Below, in pieces: positions 60,167 to 64,000 of a stretch of DNA of 64,000 bases. A program made the position numbers and the translations under genes. Origin of the DNA: Mesodorylaimus sp. YZB2_4 (Eukaryota; Nematoda; Enoplea; Dorylaimida; Dorylaimidae); NCBI GenBank assembly GCA_030248295.1, contig JASANH010001445.1, positions 62,001-126,000 on the forward strand. The letters are read 5' to 3'. Numbering within the stretch: position 1 is the first letter of the stretch; every line of letters starts with the position of its first letter. The notes under the pieces are model-generated. The model saw only the letters and a list, made by a program, of their open reading frames with translations, did no database searches and had not been told where the DNA came from.

Positions 60167-60238
60167 GGGGCGCTGGCGCAATGGTAGCGCGTCTGACTCC
60201 AGATCAGAAGGTTGGGTGTTCGACTCACTCGCGCCTCA
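60167..60238 (+). tRNA. tRNA-Trp (anticodon CCA)
   Basis: 72 nt without intron. Acceptor stem GGGGCGC/GCGCCTC (one G-T pair), D arm GCGC/GCGC, anticodon stem TCTGA/TCAGA with loop CTCCAGA, variable loop AGGTT, and T arm GGGTG/CACTC with TTCGACT. The discriminator base is A. A TTCTTTT pol III terminator starts 4 bases downstream. CCA is not encoded, as expected for a nuclear gene. Confidence 0.95.
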
Positions 60239-61164
60239 ATTCTTTTAAAATTTTTAAAAAAACTGCGGAAAGCTTTCAAAATTACATTTCGCGTTAGAGT
60301 TTTATTGCCTATTAAAGTCATAATGCTAAGCGCTGCTTATACCAAAATTTTATGCGTGATCTTCAATTCTTCGAGGCTGAACACTTTCCGTGCGAGAATG
60401 TCCAGCTACGAAGCGCATATGCAGCATTCGCTGGTGCTGTGATTGCGGTGTGTGCTGTGCACGCTGCTAGGGAATACTGTAAATCAGATAGTGCTCTAGC
60501 GGGTCAGAACTTGAGATCATCAGAATATGATCAGGGCCGAAGCTGCATCACAAAAACTCCCATGTCTTTGTGTAAAATCTGTGTAATTTTGATCTGATCT
60601 GATCCAGTCCGATGACCCCATACGTTGCCAAGCATGTGTTCTTTATTGTCTATCAGACCTCTGGGAACTGTAAAACTTCGGAGAGTATCTTTGTCTCACA
60701 CCTGACGCGATACATATTTTCGAATGCTTTTACATACAGCTACTCGTACATTTCGTCCCGTGACCAAGCTGACGGTAAATGCTGCAGCGTATGGACAGGC
60801 TGACTGGTGTGTAAAGTGTCAAGGATTGGTCCAGTGGACCAGCAATCACTCTGCTGGCCGCGCGTGTCGTCTCCTCTCTGCTGTTACAAATGTCTTATTT
60901 TCGCCGAATCATGTTTGGCTTTCCCACTAATCGTAATATTTTTTGCATTAGGAGTATATCAACGATTGGCGTCGTTGTATTATGTTTTTTAGTGCCGTTG
61001 GCATCCACCGATCGGAGTAAGTACAAAACACTGTGCACCGAACGATACAGTATTTTTTAAACTGTAATCGCTAGTTTAGGCGCATGCCAACAAAAATCGA
61101 TTTCACGAAACTTCGAAACGAGTTTTAGCAAGGAGAAGAACAAATGTGAGTTAATGTAATGGAG
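60239..61164. other. Interval upstream of the PP2C-like gene
   Basis: Probably holds one or more unresolved 5' exons of the PP2C-like gene. A candidate exon with good splice sites ends at the GTAAGT near 61018. Nothing can be joined with confidence. Confidence 0.35.
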
Positions 61165-62177
61165 TGTCGGTCAAATACTCCTGCGAGACAGTCAGTTTTA
61201 TAGCCAAGGACAATTGGGGCGTGGAGCACGAAAAAATTGCCGTCTACTCCACGAAAGGACGTCGATCGGAGATGTATGATCGATTCGTTATTATCGATAA
61301 TAGAGAGCGACAAATATTGGCTGCTGCCATTTTTGATGGCTTTGATTGCTCGGTGAGTCATGGTTTAAGAAAGGTGCTCTTGATTATGTAAGTGCCAAAG
61401 TCAGTCAGTCTTTTTTGCAGTCAGTTTGTGACGAAGCCGAGCGGATTCTACTGCCTGCTATCGTGAAAAACATCGAGAAAGATCAACCATACGATACCCC
61501 AGGGCTACAAAAGGTAAAAACATGGCATAAACTTTTTGATATTGCAATTTTTTAGATTTTTGATTTCATTTTATCGTTAGGCAATTTGGGACCAAATAGT
61601 AAAATTTGACGAAGAAATTTTAAAAAATCAGCCAGCGCAGAGCTTGTGCGCATCTACATTGGTAATCACTATTCATTATCTGCACATGGTATACATCGTT
61701 CATGTGGGCGACTGCCGTGCCGTTCACGCTTACAAGGGCGATCTTCGCGAAACAAAAGATCATAAGCCGGAAACTGTAAGTTACAGTTATTTATTTATTT
61801 TTTACTCACGATTAGCGCCGTTTCAGGACGCAGAACGAATAAGGGACTTTGGTGGCTCAGTGACATGGGTCAACGACTCTTGGCGTCTTGGCGGAGTGTT
61901 CCCATTCAGCCGTGGCCTGGGTGCTAAGCAAATGAAGACACGTGGCTGGATGGATCGAGAAACGAAGGCGTCGCTTTATTTCCTGCGAGTGAACAGCGCT
62001 ATAAATTTTATTCTGATGGCTTCGAATGGTCTGTGGGACGTGATTAGCAGCGCCGACGCCCTCGCGTATGTCCAGCGTCACGTGGAAGATGCCTTTTTTG
62101 GTGCAAAAGGCCTAGTAAAAATGGCATTGAAGAAGGGCGCTCAAGATAACATATCGGTCCTGATTGTGAAGATATGA
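61165..62177 (+). CDS. PP2C-like protein phosphatase (5' end missing), altered metal site
   Basis: PPM-family fold. Exons: 61165-61352, 61421-61513, 61581-61775, 61827-62177 (stop TGA 62175-62177), about 275 residues. The internal joins are all phase 0. Family landmarks: GRRSEMYDRF for the G.R..MED motif, LAAAIFDGFDCS for VFDGHGG, YIVHVGDCRAVHAY for the central strand, DHKPE, FPFSRGLGAK for L.vSRAfGD, ASNGLWDV for ASDGLWDV and GAQDNISVLIV for the last metal motif. The Asp of ASDG is Asn and the His of DGHGG is Phe, so metal binding is probably weakened; it may be a pseudophosphatase. The first visible exon uses a weak acceptor (GGAG) and the start codon is not found. Confidence 0.75.
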
Positions 62178-62894
62178 TAACCCAACTTTTTGCAGCAATA
62201 GTGGCAAGGGTCTGATATTGGCGTATTTTAGAAATCCAGGTTTTGACTTATCTTACTACTAACAAGAAGTCGGTATGTGCGTTTCTATCTGTAGTTTCAT
62301 GTTTTTGCCCGTTCACACTATGATCGTGCGCTCAAAAAATTTATTCAGGCCTCGGTGGCCGGTAAAAGGCGCCTGTCGCGTCTGCCTGTCACCACCAAAA
62401 ATAGAATTGAATTGAACAGCGCATTGTAACATCAAGAGCTGCGGCTGCTCAATTAGTCAAGGCGTTGGTCCCGCATTCCTTGGGGCAGCAACCCTGACTG
62501 GGAGGCCGCAGATCTGTTCCGACTAAGGACGGCAGTTTAGTAGGCCCGTTCTCAGCGAGGGAACCAGTCTTTGACGGCGATTCAGAATAGCGTTCGTTCG
62601 GGATCCCGGTCCCGATCCCGATCCCGGTCGGGATCGCCCCTCCCGATCCCGATCCCGATCCCGAAAAAAAATGGTCGGGATTGAATGTTGCGGAGATAAA
62701 ATGTTTTTACTCCTACAGGGAACAATATGGGAAACAAGCTGTAGGGGAAAGAGTAACATGATGACTCAGAGTTGCGTCACAGCAGGTGCAGTAGGCTGAA
62801 GCTGAGCTGCGTCTTGTAGGTTAGGCATTTTGGCGTTTGGGTTGCAAGTGTATGGAGTGTATTTTTCATTGGCTCTACTGAAAAAAAAGCCGAA
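62178..62894. other. Repeat-rich interval before the hAT element
   Basis: Holds the 3' end of the PP2C-like transcript, a GATCCC-rich truncated MITE copy (62589-62697) and a possible diverged SINE head near 62346-62390. No gene is supported. Confidence 0.5.
62589..62697 (-). repeat. Truncated copy of the 4833-5230 MITE with expanded GATCCC units
   Basis: Starts with the same 16-base end GCGTTCGTTCGGGATC and later shares TGGTCGGGATTGAATGTTG with the MITE. Between these, CCCGAT/GATCCC units have multiplied. The other end of the element is missing. Confidence 0.65.
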
Positions 62895-64000
62895 ATGTCT
62901 CGATCTGCTGTGTGGTCTTTCTTCGCATTTACGAATGATCCTCAAATTGCTTAGTGCAAAATTGGAAACTGCAGCGATAAAATTAAGGTTGGCTCATCAA
63001 AATCGACGAAGGGTCTTTGGACTTATTTAAAATCTCATCATTCAAAGGAATATTTGGAGGCAGAGAAGGAGAAAAAGGAGACTGTCGCATCAGCTACTGC
63101 TTCTAAAAAAGCTTCGCAATCGATTTATGAATTCGGAATTTCTCAGAAAGGAGCTTCCAGCAGTGAAGGCGAGTCTACTACTTCCTCTGTCCAGCCAAAA
63201 ATTTCGGATTTTTTTCTTGCGACAGAAAAATTCAAACCTGGGAATCCAAAACAAAAAGAACTGACTTATTTGGTAGGCGAGTGGATAGCTGATGCAATGC
63301 TGCCATTCACAACTGTGAATAATCCTCGTTTTCGAGCTCTCATGGAGGCTGCTAATCCAAAATTCGATCTTCGAAAAGATAGTTATTTCCGAACAGTCAT
63401 CATGCCCGACATTTATAAGCGCGTTAAGGCAGCTATCAACCAAATTGTTCAATCCGATGTCACCATATGCTCGGCAACAACTGACTTATGGACTGCTAAG
63501 AACAGTCAGTCCTATGCCAGCCTAACTATTCACTTCATTGATGCTGCTTGGAATCGGAAAATGCTGATCCTGGGCTGTAAGCCGATTTTTCAAAGTCATA
63601 CAGCTGCCAATATTCTTGCTGCCCTCAATGAAATTTTGAACGAATGGAACCTTCAGGGCAAGGTGCACTTGATTATTCGCGATTCGGGGTCAAATGTGAT
63701 TGCAGCAATGAAACAAGGAAATTTCGATTCTGGCCCATGCTTTTGCCATACTTTGCAGCTTGTCGTCAATGCTAGCCTCATGGCACAGCGCGCTTTTATT
63801 GATATGACTACCAGAGTTGGCAATTTCGTTTCCTTTTTTCGGAAATCTTCAACTGCAAAGCATCAACTTGGTTTGGCTCAAACACAGCTCGGTTTACCAA
63901 AGCATACTCTGGTGAAGGGAGAGCCTACTCGCTGGTCGTCATACTTGAATATGATGAAGAGGGCCCTAGAACAGAAACGTGCGATTGTTTTGATTTCCGC
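62895..64000 (+). pseudogene. hAT-superfamily transposase with BED zinc finger (ZBED-like), in-frame TAG, runs off the window
   Basis: One reading frame from ATG 62895 to the window end, about 368 codons, with a single TAG at 62952-62954. The N terminus MSRSAVWSFFAFTNDPQIA is a BED finger start. After the TAG comes CKIGNC and later LWTYLKSHHSKEYL, giving the C..C and H...H spacing of BED, although the second Cys is shifted. Then follow hAT-typical segments: TTDLWTAKNSQSYASLTIHF, HLIIRDSGSNVIAAM, FCHTLQLVVNASL and EPTRWSSYLNMMKRAL. The RNase-H-like catalytic core continues past the window. The stop falls where a Lys or similar residue is expected. Without more sequence I cannot tell a dying copy from a start downstream of the TAG. 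Confidence 0.85.

Overview
The window is eukaryotic nuclear DNA from an animal. Its genes are cut into many small exons with GT-AG introns, most of them 45-300 bp. The gene set points to an ecdysozoan, most probably a nematode. The main evidence is a huge secreted protein that joins about 20 EB (nematode-type cysteine) modules to a chitin-deacetylase (NodB) domain, the layout I know from C. elegans LGX-1 and F48E3.8. A DEG/ENaC channel and a divergent TTBK/CK1-class kinase fit the same picture. The species is not identifiable from sequence alone. Gene models below were built by hand from frame continuity, splice signals and family conservation. For every multi-exon gene whose two ends I could find, the exon lengths sum to a multiple of three.

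Layout. 1-2460: no convincing gene. 2461-20068 (+): EB-module/NodB gene with about 24 exons and an alternative lustrin-type 3' exon. Its 6.2-kb first intron holds an intronless DEG/ENaC gene on the opposite strand (5932-7683) and a MITE (4833-5230). 20473-29086 (-): tripeptidyl peptidase II, 27 exons, 1363 aa. 29327-34888 (+): the ciliary gene IFT80, 15 exons, 769 aa, divergent from TPP2, with an exact RFX X-box in the 240-bp shared promoter. 35222-38906 (-): STT3A-type oligosaccharyltransferase, 718 aa. 39768-43686 (-): AGO1/ALG-1-class Argonaute, 918 aa, with one catalytic Asp replaced by Lys. 44488-46498 (-): RECQ1-like helicase, 597 aa. 47537-52995 (+): NHE6/7/9-type Na+/H+ exchanger, 717 aa. 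53.4-55.6 kb: foldback and retroelement remains. 56596-57924 (-): a CK1/TTBK-family pseudokinase. 60167-60238 (+): tRNA-Trp(CCA). 61165-62177 (+): PP2C-like protein with altered metal-site residues. 62895-64000 (+): BED-finger hAT transposase with an in-frame TAG, running off the end.

Most genes are unrelated housekeeping or cell-biology genes: cytosolic proteolysis, cilium, N-glycosylation, small RNA, DNA repair, endosomal pH. No operon-like unit is evident. Introns carry the repeats: a tRNA-derived SINE family, a dispersed 200-bp family, foldbacks, GATC-rich blocks and G/C homopolymers. A recurring theme is conserved regulatory folds that have lost catalytic residues (Argonaute, TTBK-like kinase, PP2C-like protein, possibly the NodB domain). 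I see no CRISPR array, prokaryotic operon or other clearly new system.
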